A stretch of 40,661 bases of DNA. Origin: Tateyamaria pelophila. GTDB taxonomy: Bacteria; Pseudomonadota; Alphaproteobacteria; Rhodobacterales; Rhodobacteraceae. The notes beneath the pieces are model-generated. The model made no database searches and was not told the origin of the DNA. It worked only from the letters and a program-made list of their open reading frames with translations. The stretch lies in NCBI RefSeq assembly GCF_019966495.1, contig NZ_JAIMIA010000039.1:1-40661 (forward strand), in the 5' to 3' direction. Below, one piece after another: positions 26,257 to 35,073 of this stretch (position 1 is its first letter; each line of letters begins with the position of its first letter). The position numbers and the translations under genes were made by a program.

Positions 26257-26475
26257 ATGGACGATCACCGCTTGGGCACCGCGCCCAACTACACCAATGC
26301 CTGCATCGTCATGTTCGGTGTGAACATTGCCTGGGTGCTTGTTTTGATCTGGGCTATCTGGGGCCTTGTTGCTGCCGTCCTGTTGGGCTTCGGCGTCAAC
26401 GTGTTTTTGGACCGCATACCTGTTTGGAAGGCCCGGCACGAAGCGGCCTCGATCCGGCGCGGCAAACCGCAATAG
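26257..26475 (+). CDS. small inner-membrane protein
   Basis: This 72-residue protein begins MDDHRLGTAPNYTNACIVM. It then has two closely spaced hydrophobic segments (NIAWVLVLIWAIWGLVAAVL and GFGVNVFLDRI), followed by a basic tail (KARHEAASIRRGKPQ) likely in the cytoplasm. No family function is known to me. TGAGG sits about eight bases before the ATG at 26257; an in-frame ATG at 26230 would add nine residues. It follows the HisC-like gene by 55 bases on the same strand and may be co-transcribed. Confidence 0.7.
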   Translation: MDDHRLGTAPNYTNACIVMFGVNIAWVLVLIWAIWGLVAAVLLGFGVNVFLDRIPVWKARHEAASIRRGKPQ

Positions 26476-26479
26476 CAGG

Positions 26480-26541
26480 AAAATGGGGGCCAGCTCGCCG
26501 CCGCTGACGCGCCGTCCCCCGGGATTTTTCAGAACACAGAA
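26480..26541 (-). terminator. 3' hairpin module copy C (between convergent genes)
   Basis: Read on the minus strand it starts about ten bases after the class V aminotransferase stop: GAAAAATCCCGGGGG, GC-rich pairing segment, then GGCCCCC and ATTTT. GGGGG and CCCCC arms can pair across the whole module. It has the same part order and orientation relative to its gene as copies A and B. Confidence 0.6.
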
Positions 26542-26550
26542 GAAACCGGA

Positions 26551-27759
26551 TCAGCCTTTGGCAATCACGGCCGCGGCCGCGTCCAGTGCACCGCGCCCGT
26601 GCGGGATATCAAGCGCGCAAAGCCCCGCCTCGATCCCGCCCAAAAGGCCCATGATCATGTGGCCGTTCACGTGGCCCATATGGCCCAGCCGGAAGAACCC
26701 GTGCCAGGATGGATCACCGGGCGGGGCCATGCCAAGACCGACGCCAAGCGTAAGCCCGAGGTGTTGCTCGACCCAATCGCGCAAGGCGGTTCCATTTGGA
26801 GCACCCAGGCGCAGGGACGTCACCGCGACGCTGCGATGCGCGGGGTCGGCCACGTTCAGTTCGAGGGGGCCATCGCTGCCCCACTCATCGCAGGCGGCCC
26901 AGACTGCCTGGGCCAGCATCGCATGGCGCCTCCAGACGGCTTCGATGCCTTCGGCGTGCAGCATATCCAACGCGGTACGCAGCCCGTAGAGGTGGTGCGT
27001 CGGGGCCGTTCCATTCCAATACATATAAAACTCTTCGGGGTTGGCGCGCGGCGTCCAATCCCAATAGCGGCTGACGCGTGGCATCGCGGCCCGTGCCTCC
27101 GCAGCCTTGTCATTAAAAAAGACGAACGCCATGCCCGGGGGAACCATCAGCCCCTTTTGGCACCCGGTCACCATGACATCGACGCCCCATGCGTCCATCT
27201 CAAACACATCGCAGCCCAAAGATGCGATGCAGTCGGCCATCAGCAACGCCGGGTGCCCTTCGGCGTCCAGGACCGCACGCAATGCGCTGATATCGCTTCG
27301 GACCGATGTCGACGTATCCACATGGACCGCCAGAACCGCTTTGATCCGGTGGTTTGCATCGGCGCGCAGGGCCTCAGCGATCCGCTCCATATCCATGGGC
27401 GCCCGCTTGCCGAAATCGATGATGTCGACCTCTGCCCCCTGCCCCTCGGCCATGTCGGCCCATCCGTGGGCGAACCGACCCGTGGCTGGCACCAGAACCC
27501 TGTCTCCGGGTGCGATGACATTGGCCAGCGCAGCCTCCCATGCGGCATGGCCATTGCCGATATACATTGCGACCTTACCGTTGGTCCGGGCCACACGCAG
27601 CAGGTCGGGGACGATGCTGGCCGTCATGTCGATCAATTGCCCCCCATAGATGTTTGGCGCGGGGCGGTGCATGGCCTGAAGCACGGCTTCGGGGATCACC
27701 GAGGGGCCCGGGATTGCCAGATAGGCACGGCCATGACCGGCGACGGGAAATGTGGACAT
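26551..27759 (-). CDS. class V aminotransferase (alanine/serine-glyoxylate type)
   Basis: This 402-residue fold-type I PLP enzyme is of the SgaA/AGXT kind, which transfers amino groups from serine or alanine to glyoxylate. It begins with the substrate loop IPGPSVIPEAVLQAMHRP (residues 16-33). It has GNGHAAWEAALAN near 68-80, PLP-binding D176 in MADCIAS and Schiff-base K202 in TGCQKGLMVPPG. RLGHMGHVN near the C-terminus is typical of the family. Such enzymes serve the serine cycle or photorespiration-like glycolate salvage, but no other genes of those pathways are here. GGAG lies eight bases before the start at 27759. Confidence 0.92.
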   Translation of the reverse strand: MSTFPVAGHGRAYLAIPGPSVIPEAVLQAMHRPAPNIYGGQLIDMTASIVPDLLRVARTNGKVAMYIGNGHAAWEAALANVIAPGDRVLVPATGRFAHGWADMAEGQGAEVDIIDFGKRAPMDMERIAEALRADANHRIKAVLAVHVDTSTSVRSDISALRAVLDAEGHPALLMADCIASLGCDVFEMDAWGVDVMVTGCQKGLMVPPGMAFVFFNDKAAEARAAMPRVSRYWDWTPRANPEEFYMYWNGTAPTHHLYGLRTALDMLHAEGIEAVWRRHAMLAQAVWAACDEWGSDGPLELNVADPAHRSVAVTSLRLGAPNGTALRDWVEQHLGLTLGVGLGMAPPGDPSWHGFFRLGHMGHVNGHMIMGLLGGIEAGLCALDIPHGRGALDAAAAVIAKG

Positions 27760-27915
27760 TGGGAAGCTCCGCAAGACGAATGATGGGCGAACCCTAACGC
27801 GCTGCGGCGCCGCGTCAATCGGATGCCGGGCGCTTGCTCCGACAACGGGCGGGCGATAACCTCGGAGCCAGACTTCACCATCGGAGTGCGGCCACGGCTG
27901 CGCGTGATCCACCTC

Positions 27916-29712
27916 ATGACAGCACATGAAACGCCCATCGCTGCCTCTGGCCCTTTGCTTGACTGGCTCTGGGTGACCTATCTGCGCCGTCACTTCGGAG
28001 CGGTGCTGGTGGCGATCGGGTTCATGGCGATTGAAGGGTCAATGCTGGGAGCGCTCAGCTATATGATGCAGCCCATGTTCGACAGCGTGTTCGTCGCAGG
28101 CGATGCGGGCATGCTGATCTGGGTCGGTGTCGTGCTGGTCGGCATCTTTGTCGTGCGCGCCGTGTCGTCCGTCGTGCAAAAGGTGCTGTTGACCCGGATC
28201 ACGCAGAAAACCGCTGCAGCGCTGCGCATGGACCTGCTGGAGCGGACAATGCTGCAAGACGGCAGCTTTCATATGTCCCATCCGCCCGGGTTCCTGATCC
28301 AACGGGTACAATCGGACGTCAATGTGGTGGGTGACGTGTGGCGCGCCATTGTCACAGGTCTCGGACGTGATTTCATCGGGTTGATCATTCTGCTGGGCGT
28401 CGCGATCAGCGTCGATTGGGTCTGGGCGTTGCTGGCCTGCATCGGCATTCCTTTGCTGGTGCTACCTGCTGCCATGGCGCAGCGTATTGTACGCCAAAAT
28501 GCCAGCGAAGCCCGCGATCTGGGGGCCGCCCTGTCGACCCGATTGGATGAGGTGTTTCATGGGATCGTCCAGATCAAACTGAACGCCCTCGAAGCCTATC
28601 AATCGCGCCGCTATCGCACGTTGACGGACCGGTTCGTTGAAACGGAAGTCAAAGCTGCTTTTGGCGGAGCGGCCATTCCTGCGATGATCGACATCGTTTC
28701 GGGCATCGGGTTCATGGCTGTTATCCTTTATGGCGGGGCCGAGATCATTGCCGGTGAAAAGACCATCGGCCAGTTCATGACATTTTTCACCGCCATTGGC
28801 TTTGCCTTTGACCCGTTGCGGCGGCTTGGGGCCATCTCTGGCCAGTGGCAGCAGGCCGCTGCCGCCATCGAACGGATCAAGGCATTGCTGGAAGCCCCGT
28901 TGGCGCTGAGATCACCGGTTGCACCTGTGGCCGCCCCAACCGGAACGCCGGAGATCACGTTGCAAGACGTCTCTTTCAGCTATGGCAATGCGCTGGTGTT
29001 GAAAGACGTTTCATTCGTGGCGCGCGCTGGCGAGACAACGGCATTGGTAGGCGCGTCCGGGGCTGGAAAATCTTCGATCTATAACGTTTTGACCCGGTTG
29101 ATCGATCCGCAAAGCGGCACGGTCCGACTGGGTGGTGTGGCCACGACGGAAATGGCGCTCGACGCCTTGCGAAGCTTGTATTCGGTGGTGACGCAAGACG
29201 CGCTGCTCTTTGACGATACGTTGCGCGAAAACATCTTATTGGGCCGCACCGACGTGAGCGATGCGCGCCTCGCCGAGGTGTTGAAGTCGGCCCATGTGTC
29301 CGACTTTTTGCCACGTCTCCCCGCCGGTCTCGATACGCTTGTTGGCCCAAGGGGCTCGGCCCTGTCAGGGGGTCAACGGCAGCGTGTTGTCATTGCTCGG
29401 GCCTTGTTGCGTGATACCCCGATCCTGCTGCTGGACGAGGCCACATCGGCCCTGGACGCACAGTCGGAAAAGATGGTGCAGGATGCGCTTGCGCATTTAT
29501 CGGCGGGACGCACGACGCTGATCATTGCCCATCGGCTGTCGACCATCCGAAACGCGGATCAGATTGTGGTCATGGACCACGGCGAGGTCAAGGATCGCGG
29601 CACGCATGCTGAATTGATGGACAGGGGCGGTATTTATGCAGATCTTTATCGGTTGCAGTTTATGGATGGGTTGACCCATGGGAGTCCCGATCAAACTGCG
29701 CAGGACGGTTGA
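27916..29712 (+). CDS. MsbA-like ABC exporter (fused permease and ATPase)
   Basis: This half-transporter of 598 residues probably works as a homodimer. Residues about 20-320 form the six-helix type IV permease (YLRRHFGAVLVAIGFMAIEG, IIVLLGV-like helices and coupling segments). Residues about 345-585 are the ATPase: Walker A GASGAGKSS with K385, signature LSGGQRQR from 483, Walker B ILLLDEATSALD with D507 and E508, and the switch His in IIAHRLST. Resemblance to MsbA suggests lipid or lipid-linked glycan export, but substrate prediction from sequence is unreliable. The ATG at 27916 has only a weak ribosome binding site; a GTG at 27904 is an alternative. Confidence 0.92.
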   Translation: MTAHETPIAASGPLLDWLWVTYLRRHFGAVLVAIGFMAIEGSMLGALSYMMQPMFDSVFVAGDAGMLIWVGVVLVGIFVVRAVSSVVQKVLLTRITQKTAAALRMDLLERTMLQDGSFHMSHPPGFLIQRVQSDVNVVGDVWRAIVTGLGRDFIGLIILLGVAISVDWVWALLACIGIPLLVLPAAMAQRIVRQNASEARDLGAALSTRLDEVFHGIVQIKLNALEAYQSRRYRTLTDRFVETEVKAAFGGAAIPAMIDIVSGIGFMAVILYGGAEIIAGEKTIGQFMTFFTAIGFAFDPLRRLGAISGQWQQAAAAIERIKALLEAPLALRSPVAPVAAPTGTPEITLQDVSFSYGNALVLKDVSFVARAGETTALVGASGAGKSSIYNVLTRLIDPQSGTVRLGGVATTEMALDALRSLYSVVTQDALLFDDTLRENILLGRTDVSDARLAEVLKSAHVSDFLPRLPAGLDTLVGPRGSALSGGQRQRVVIARALLRDTPILLLDEATSALDAQSEKMVQDALAHLSAGRTTLIIAHRLSTIRNADQIVVMDHGEVKDRGTHAELMDRGGIYADLYRLQFMDGLTHGSPDQTAQDG

Positions 29713-29780
29713 GGTTTGCAGTCGCGGAACAACCATTCAGGCTTAGATGGTCAGGTGTCAGTTGAAAGCAGAATGGTCCC

Positions 29781-30449
29781 CTATCGTCGATATGCCTTCG
29801 CCAGAACCTCCGGGCTTGTGCCCATAAAATAGCGCAGCAAGGTCCAGAGATTGCGGGCACCGCGTCGCACCCAGCCTTGCTGGCGATATTTGGCTGCACT
29901 GGTCACAGCGACGACGTCCAGCGGCACCAACCGGCCACTCAGCGCGCGCGCGAGCGCAACGTCCTCCATCAAAGGCTGAACAGGGTAACCTCCGACACTG
30001 TGATAGAGTTCGCGCGGGATCAACAGCCCCTGATCGCCGTAAGGCAAACCAAAGAGCCGGGCCCGCAAGTTCGCCCAGCCCGCAACAAAGCGGCCACCCT
30101 GGTCGAAACGAAGCTTGAAGTAGCCTGCGGTGTTCTGTGAGAGATGTGCCGCAACTGCGCCTGACCAACCCGGTGCGAGCACGGTATCTGCGTGCAAGAT
30201 GAGAAACCACGTCCCGCGTGCGGCCGCGCATCCGCGCGACAGTTGCCCGCCGCGCGATGGCGGGCCAGTGACAATCTCCCCGCCCCACGCTTCAGCCAGA
30301 ACCATGGTGTCGTCCGTTGATCCACCATCGCTGATGATCAATTCCGTTATCAAACCTGCATCCAACCCTTCGACGAGCGCTGCCAAACAGGCCGAGATAT
30401 CGGCCTGCGCGTTCAGCGTTGGAATGATGACGGATATCGGTGCAGCCAT
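29781..30449 (-). CDS. family 2 glycosyltransferase (TIGR04283-type)
   Basis: This 222-residue GT-A glycosyltransferase has ISVIIPTLNAQADISACLAAL (residues 5-25, here split as IPTLN and AQADIS). It also has LIISDGGSTDDT (38-48), RGGQLSRGCAAARG (66-79) and a HADT metal/nucleotide-sugar site (86-89). GDQGLLIPRELYHSVGGYP and PLMEDVALARAL complete the catalytic part. These motifs fit the TIGR04283 group, often labelled arsenosugar biosynthesis glycosyltransferase, but no arsenic genes are near. It converges with the ABC exporter gene and diverges from ygfZ. Confidence 0.88.
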   Translation of the reverse strand: MAAPISVIIPTLNAQADISACLAALVEGLDAGLITELIISDGGSTDDTMVLAEAWGGEIVTGPPSRGGQLSRGCAAARGTWFLILHADTVLAPGWSGAVAAHLSQNTAGYFKLRFDQGGRFVAGWANLRARLFGLPYGDQGLLIPRELYHSVGGYPVQPLMEDVALARALSGRLVPLDVVAVTSAAKYRQQGWVRRGARNLWTLLRYFMGTSPEVLAKAYRR

Positions 30450-30516
30450 GACGGGCCCTTTTGCATTGGCTTGGGGCTGCTATATGACAAGGGAGCACCA
30501 GAAAAGGAACGGGCCC

Positions 30517-31263
30517 ATGTCAGATCGCCACATCTTTCGCCTCTCTGGGGCAGATACCATCGGGTTTTTGCAAGGCTTGGTCACAAATGACGTGAAAAAG
30601 CTGGATCAAGGGCTCGTCTATACTGCCTTACTTACGCCCCAGGGCAAATATTTGGCAGACTTCTTTCTGGCCGCAGACGAAGATACCGTGTTGCTGGATG
30701 CCGATCCGGGCCAAGCGGACATGCTGCGCACCCGCCTTGGCATGTACAAGCTGCGCGCCGACGTCACGATTGCGGATACGGGACTGCACATGCACCGGGG
30801 TCTTGGCGACACGCCGGAGGATGGTTTTGCGGATCCCCGCCATACGGCATTGGGATGGCGGGCGTATCGGGACCATCCACAGGGCGATGATACGGTGGAT
30901 TGGACCGCGCTGCGCGTGGAACACCTAATTCCAGAGACGGGAAGTGAACTGACCCCGGACACGTTTATTCTTGAAACGCGCTTTGAGGCGATCAACGGTG
31001 TGGACTTTCGCAAGGGCTGTTATGTCGGCCAGGAAGTGACGGCCCGGATGAAGCATAAAACGACATTGCGCAAAGGGCTGACACAGGTGTCAGTTGCCGG
31101 AGACGCCGCGCCTGGAACTGAAATTCTATCGGATGGGAAACCCGCAGGTCGGTTGCTGAGCCGCGCAGGGGATCATGCGATCGCCTATCTGCGCTTTGAT
31201 CGCGCGGATCGGCCAATGCAGGCAGGCGACGCGACGGTGATCTGGTCCGGAAACGGAAACTGA
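30517..31263 (+). CDS. ygfZ: YgfZ/GcvT-domain folate-binding protein
   Basis: YgfZ helps assemble or repair iron-sulfur clusters in a folate-dependent way. The 248-residue protein has the family signature KGCYVGQEVTARMKHK, with the essential Cys168 and preceded by FEAINGVDFR. The N-terminal part (FRLSGADTIGFLQGLVTNDV, residues 7-26) is the usual YgfZ start with its LQGLVTND motif. AAAGGAA lies about nine bases before the ATG at 30517. The open frame extends upstream to 30130, but that overlaps the divergent glycosyltransferase. Confidence 0.93.
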   Translation: MSDRHIFRLSGADTIGFLQGLVTNDVKKLDQGLVYTALLTPQGKYLADFFLAADEDTVLLDADPGQADMLRTRLGMYKLRADVTIADTGLHMHRGLGDTPEDGFADPRHTALGWRAYRDHPQGDDTVDWTALRVEHLIPETGSELTPDTFILETRFEAINGVDFRKGCYVGQEVTARMKHKTTLRKGLTQVSVAGDAAPGTEILSDGKPAGRLLSRAGDHAIAYLRFDRADRPMQAGDATVIWSGNGN

Positions 31264-31276
31264 CACAGTTTCCGGC

Positions 31277-31366
31277 CCGAAATCCGATCCGGATTTCGGC
31301 AGCACTTCGCCGTGAGGTTGGATTGGAAAATGATGCATTTTCCAGCCGATCTCTGCGTCAGAGATC
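31277..31366. terminator. three successive short-loop hairpins between convergent genes
   Basis: Three perfect inverted repeats, each with a 3-base loop, follow ygfZ: CCGAAATCCG/CGGATTTCGG (31277-31299, 10 bp), GGAAAATG/CATTTTCC (31325-31343, 8 bp) and GATCTCTG/CAGAGATC (31348-31366, 8 bp). The last overlaps the stop region of the cobW-like gene. There are no T-runs. They may act together as a bidirectional terminator or as transcript 3'-end protection. Confidence 0.55.
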
Positions 31367-32209
31367 GAAACCTCGCCACCAGTTGTCTAATTGAGAGCGC
31401 TTGACCCGACCCGATAGCCCGATGCCGACCAGTCCGAGCGGGCCACTGCCCTCCTTGACCGTCACCTGACGTCCCACACAATGCACTTCCCACACGCGGC
31501 CCTGCGGCGCTGATACAAACCCCTTCATGCGAAACAGGCCGACAGGGCGAGCCTCAAGTCGCGCAATCAGATCTGAGCGCTCCACCGCACCACGCATGGT
31601 CCCATGCCATCTGACATAGGATGGATGTGTTGCGAGACCTTCCGGTACCTGTGCAGGGGTCATCCCGCACACCAATGGGCCGACGACATCAATCTCAGCG
31701 AGCGGCACAGCCGCAACGCCTAATGCCTCCGGCCAAGCGCCGCCATCTGTCTTTGACACCACGACAACATCTGCGACATCCACCTGACCGCGCACTTGCG
31801 CGCCAATCTGCGGGTCATTGCTCAAACGATCATATTCCAACGCATCCACCACGGTCACGACACCGCCATAAACGAGATCCGGCTCAGCGATTGCAACCCG
31901 GGCGATGGCGGCCGGATCTGCGATGCCCGAGGCTTCGATCACCAGATGATCCGGACGCAGATCGCGGTCGAGCACATCTCCGATCGCCAGAAACAGATCT
32001 GCCCCCATTGTGCAGCACACACAGCCATTGGACAGCGCGATCATATCATCACCCGCCGCCTCGATCAGGGATGCATCCACATTTATGGCCCCAAAATCAT
32101 TGACCATAATTAACAGTTGCAAACCATGATCTTCTGCCAACAACCGATTGATAAGGGTCGTCTTGCCAGCGCCCAAATAGCCCCCGATGACTGTCAGAGG
32201 CAGGCTCAC
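31358..32209 (-). CDS. CobW/COG0523 family GTPase, putative metal chaperone
   Basis: COG0523 P-loop GTPases insert metals, usually zinc or cobalt, into client proteins. The Walker A loop is GGYLGAGKTT (residues 9-18), the metal site is CVCC at 63-66 in LSNGCVCCTM, and IEASGIADP (about 92-100) and VSKTD (about 151-155) are the remaining G motifs. At 283 residues it is shorter than many members, with a compact C-terminal CobW_C part (LFRMKGFV, VHCVGRQ). No Zur box was looked for successfully. Its start overlaps the amidohydrolase stop by four bases, so that enzyme is the obvious client candidate. Confidence 0.9.
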   Translation of the reverse strand: MSLPLTVIGGYLGAGKTTLINRLLAEDHGLQLLIMVNDFGAINVDASLIEAAGDDMIALSNGCVCCTMGADLFLAIGDVLDRDLRPDHLVIEASGIADPAAIARVAIAEPDLVYGGVVTVVDALEYDRLSNDPQIGAQVRGQVDVADVVVVSKTDGGAWPEALGVAAVPLAEIDVVGPLVCGMTPAQVPEGLATHPSYVRWHGTMRGAVERSDLIARLEARPVGLFRMKGFVSAPQGRVWEVHCVGRQVTVKEGSGPLGLVGIGLSGRVKRSQLDNWWRGFDL

Positions 32210-33828
32210 AACAGGTGGACCGTTCCGCCTGAAACGGTGCCCAAGACGGAAATGTCTTTTAATGCCATCGGATCGACCCCCGTCGGGTCATCCCCCAAAA
32301 CAGCGAAGTCCGCGCGCTTGCCCACGGAGATCGATCCGATTTCACTGTCCAATTTTAACGTAAAGGCCGCGCCCATGGTGATGGCATAGAGGGCCTCAGG
32401 CACGGTCAGGCATTGCACAGCCCCCAGAACGCGACCCGACATGGTGCGACGGTTCACGGCGCACCATGCAGTGAAAAGCGGACCCAGGGGCGTGACCGGA
32501 GCATCGGAGTGCAAGGCAATAGGAACGCCCGCATCCAAAGCGGACCGGGCCGCATCCATGCGGTGCGCGCGATCTTCCCCCAATGTCAGAGCGACATGTT
32601 GATCACCAAAATACCAGATATGATTGGAAAAAATATTGGTGCAGCATCCCAGTTCCGCCGCCCGTTCATAAAGATCACGGTCCATCATCTGGCAGTGTTG
32701 CAGTACATGACGATGGCCCTGGCCCGGATGCGCAGATAGCGCAGCTTCGATTGCATCCAGCGAGACTTCCGCCGCCTCGTCGCCGTTCACGTGAATATGC
32801 ATTTGAATGCCACGCGCCTGCATTTCGGCACATAGCGCATAGATCGCCTCGGGGGCCGTATTCCACATCCCGTTTGGCTGACCACCGATATAACCGGGCC
32901 AACGCACACGCGCGGTCCACCCCTGGATGGACCCGTCCGTCATCAATTTCACCGCTCCCATCCGCAACTTGTCGGTCGAACGTTTTGCCAGTCGCTCTGC
33001 TTTGTCCGCGATGGTTGCAGGGTCCCCCATGGCACCCAGCACAGGCACGATCCGCAGTGGGAAATCCCCGCTTGTCACCTCAAGCATCACATCGACATCC
33101 TCATCCTCCATGGACGAGAAAAGATCGGTGATGGTGGTGACGCCTGCCCTCTGGGCAACCTTGGCATAGGCGCGAATGGCTTCCGGTGTCTGACTGAGGC
33201 CCCTAAAATCGATGCCGAGGCGGCGCATGATCGGGAACATCGCGGCCATCTCCTGCAACTCACCCGTGGGCCGACCATTCTGGCCCATGATCACTCCTTC
33301 GACATTTGTGCCCGCGTCGTAGCCCGCCATCTCCAAAGCGCGAGAATTCACGCACATCAGATGAAAATTGGAAAAAATGATGGCGATGGGACGGTCAGGG
33401 CTGATCTGATCCAGATGGTCGCGGCTCAAACGCTCCGATGTCAGGAAAATCGGATCGAAGCCCCAGCCCACGATCGGCGCGTCCGACTCCAGCCCTTTCG
33501 CGTAGTCTTTCAACCCCGTAACAACAGCGTCGGCATCCGGCAAACCCGGCCACAGCTTGCCCTCAGGATCAATGCGGTCGTGGTAGCCGACATAGGCATA
33601 CCGCCAGATCGCACCCGCCATCATATGCGCATGCCCCTCGATCAGGCCGGGCAGTACCGTGGCCCCCTTGAGCCGATCATCGTGCTGCACCGGTCCCCAG
33701 GCATCAGCGCATTGCGCATCCCCAATCGCCAACACACGCCCGTCGCGCACGGCAACATGCGTTGCTTCGGGCATATTCGGATCCATCGTGATGAATTTGT
33801 CAGCGGCAAAAACGGTAATGTCCGACAT
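32206..33828 (-). CDS. metal-dependent amidohydrolase, YtcJ-like
   Basis: This 540-residue amidohydrolase 3-type enzyme has the first metal motif PGLIEGHAHM with H66 and H68. It has MHIHVNGDEAAEVSLDAIE with further ligand His in the middle, HVLQHCQMMD, the late acidic ligand in IALHSDAPVTP, and the usual C-terminal GSISVGKRADFAVL beta-sandwich motif. The family hydrolyses amide or related C-N bonds on small molecules; the substrate here is unknown. No signal peptide is present, so it is cytoplasmic. GGGAG sits about eight bases before the start at 33828; an earlier in-frame ATG at 33894 is less likely. The next gene downstream is a COG0523 GTPase with ATGA overlap. Confidence 0.92.
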   Translation of the reverse strand: MSDITVFAADKFITMDPNMPEATHVAVRDGRVLAIGDAQCADAWGPVQHDDRLKGATVLPGLIEGHAHMMAGAIWRYAYVGYHDRIDPEGKLWPGLPDADAVVTGLKDYAKGLESDAPIVGWGFDPIFLTSERLSRDHLDQISPDRPIAIIFSNFHLMCVNSRALEMAGYDAGTNVEGVIMGQNGRPTGELQEMAAMFPIMRRLGIDFRGLSQTPEAIRAYAKVAQRAGVTTITDLFSSMEDEDVDVMLEVTSGDFPLRIVPVLGAMGDPATIADKAERLAKRSTDKLRMGAVKLMTDGSIQGWTARVRWPGYIGGQPNGMWNTAPEAIYALCAEMQARGIQMHIHVNGDEAAEVSLDAIEAALSAHPGQGHRHVLQHCQMMDRDLYERAAELGCCTNIFSNHIWYFGDQHVALTLGEDRAHRMDAARSALDAGVPIALHSDAPVTPLGPLFTAWCAVNRRTMSGRVLGAVQCLTVPEALYAITMGAAFTLKLDSEIGSISVGKRADFAVLGDDPTGVDPMALKDISVLGTVSGGTVHLL

Positions 33829-34290
33829 AGCGGCGCTCCCTAGCAAATTTGAACGTTCGGCAATTTCATGACACAGTCTGATGCCGCAATTCACCTAGGC
33901 TCGCACCAAAAGCTGCAAACGGGGAGTCCAAAGTGACATGCGGCACACGATGGGCAAGCCCGCACGGCAGACGCGTTGCCCGCCATACATTGGCTTGGAG
34001 GCCAGGGAGTCTGGATGACGCGTAGCGCCTGTGAGACTTCAGATCCTACCGGACGACAAAAACGGCCTTACGGAGGGTGTCTTTTCTGATCCCGACCAGA
34101 CGAATCCATTTAATAAACACGTCGAAACCCAAACTTGCCGTCAGAACCCCGAAAGAACGTTACGTCACCTTGGCCAGCATTTTTCGAGGCGTATCCATCA
34201 GATCGGACGGAAACGGAACCACAAAACCCTGGGTCAAATCAATTCATCTCGGTACTTTGCTGACGGGAACCCCGGACATTTCAGCACAGA
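33829..34290. other. intergenic region, no gene recognised
   Basis: About 460 bases upstream of the amidohydrolase and downstream of efp. Short interrupted frames are seen on the minus strand; one reads TQGFVVPFPSDLMDTPRKML just after efp (about 34165-34240) but stops after about 25 residues. No terminator with a T-run could be made out. The amidohydrolase promoter must lie at the left end. Confidence 0.35.
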
Positions 34291-34854
34291 TCACGCGCGT
34301 TCGGCATATTCCATGGTTTCGGTGTTTACCACGATGTCTTCGTCCTGCCCGACAAAGGGTGGCACCATAACCTTGATGCCGTTGTCGAGAACTGCCGGCT
34401 TGAACGAGTTGGCAGCGGTCTGTCCCTTGACCACAGGCTCGGTCTCGACAATCTTGCAAACAACCTTTTGCGGCAGCGCGGCACTCAAGGCCTCGGCATC
34501 GTAAAACTCAACTTGAATGGTCATCCCATCCTGGAGGAACGGGCGACGGTCGCCCAGAATTTCTGCTGGCAATTCAATCTGTTCGTAGGTGTCGGCGTCC
34601 ATAAAGACCAGCATACCGTCATTCTCGTACAAGAATTGCTGGTCCTTCTGTTCAAGACGGACACGTTCGACTTTATCAGCACTGCGAAAGCGCTCGTTCA
34701 ACTTGGAACCGTTGCGCAAATTGCGCAGCTCAACCTGCGCAAAAGCGCCCCCCTTGCCCGGCTTGACATGGTCAACCTTCACAGCAGCCCAGAGCGCGTC
34801 GTTATGCTCGAGTATATTTCCCGGGCGGATCTCGTTTCCGTTAATTTTGGGCAT
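34291..34854 (-). CDS. efp: elongation factor P
   Basis: EF-P rescues ribosomes stalled at polyproline. The 187-residue protein has the three-domain length of the family. The tip loop reads KPGKGGAF with Lys34 at the position that is modified by EpmA-type lysylation in many bacteria. The start [17 protein letters not shown] and the C-terminal [20 protein letters not shown] segment are standard. No modification gene is in the window. Upstream 219 bases separate it from the divergent DUF6280-like gene. Confidence 0.97.
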   Translation of the reverse strand: MPKINGNEIRPGNILEHNDALWAAVKVDHVKPGKGGAFAQVELRNLRNGSKLNERFRSADKVERVRLEQKDQQFLYENDGMLVFMDADTYEQIELPAEILGDRRPFLQDGMTIQVEFYDAEALSAALPQKVVCKIVETEPVVKGQTAANSFKPAVLDNGIKVMVPPFVGQDEDIVVNTETMEYAERA

Positions 34855-35073
34855 TTGTCAAAACCATGGCAAAAGGTTGATGAAAAGTTGAGGCATCCTA
34901 TATCTTCTCCATAGGCGCCCCGCAAGACAACGATATGCTGTGCCGAAGAGATGTAAGACATGCGCTAGGCGCAATGCAGGCATGCAAATACAGGGTACAC
35001 GAATCGATGTGGATCAGTCATAAGGAACGCCACGCCGAAAAGACAAGAGCAAGAATAAAAGGAAGGACGACGA

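Noticed and set aside
26599-27783. 394-residue plus-strand frame
   Set aside because: It is antisense to the class V aminotransferase, which has the PLP lysine and the family motifs.
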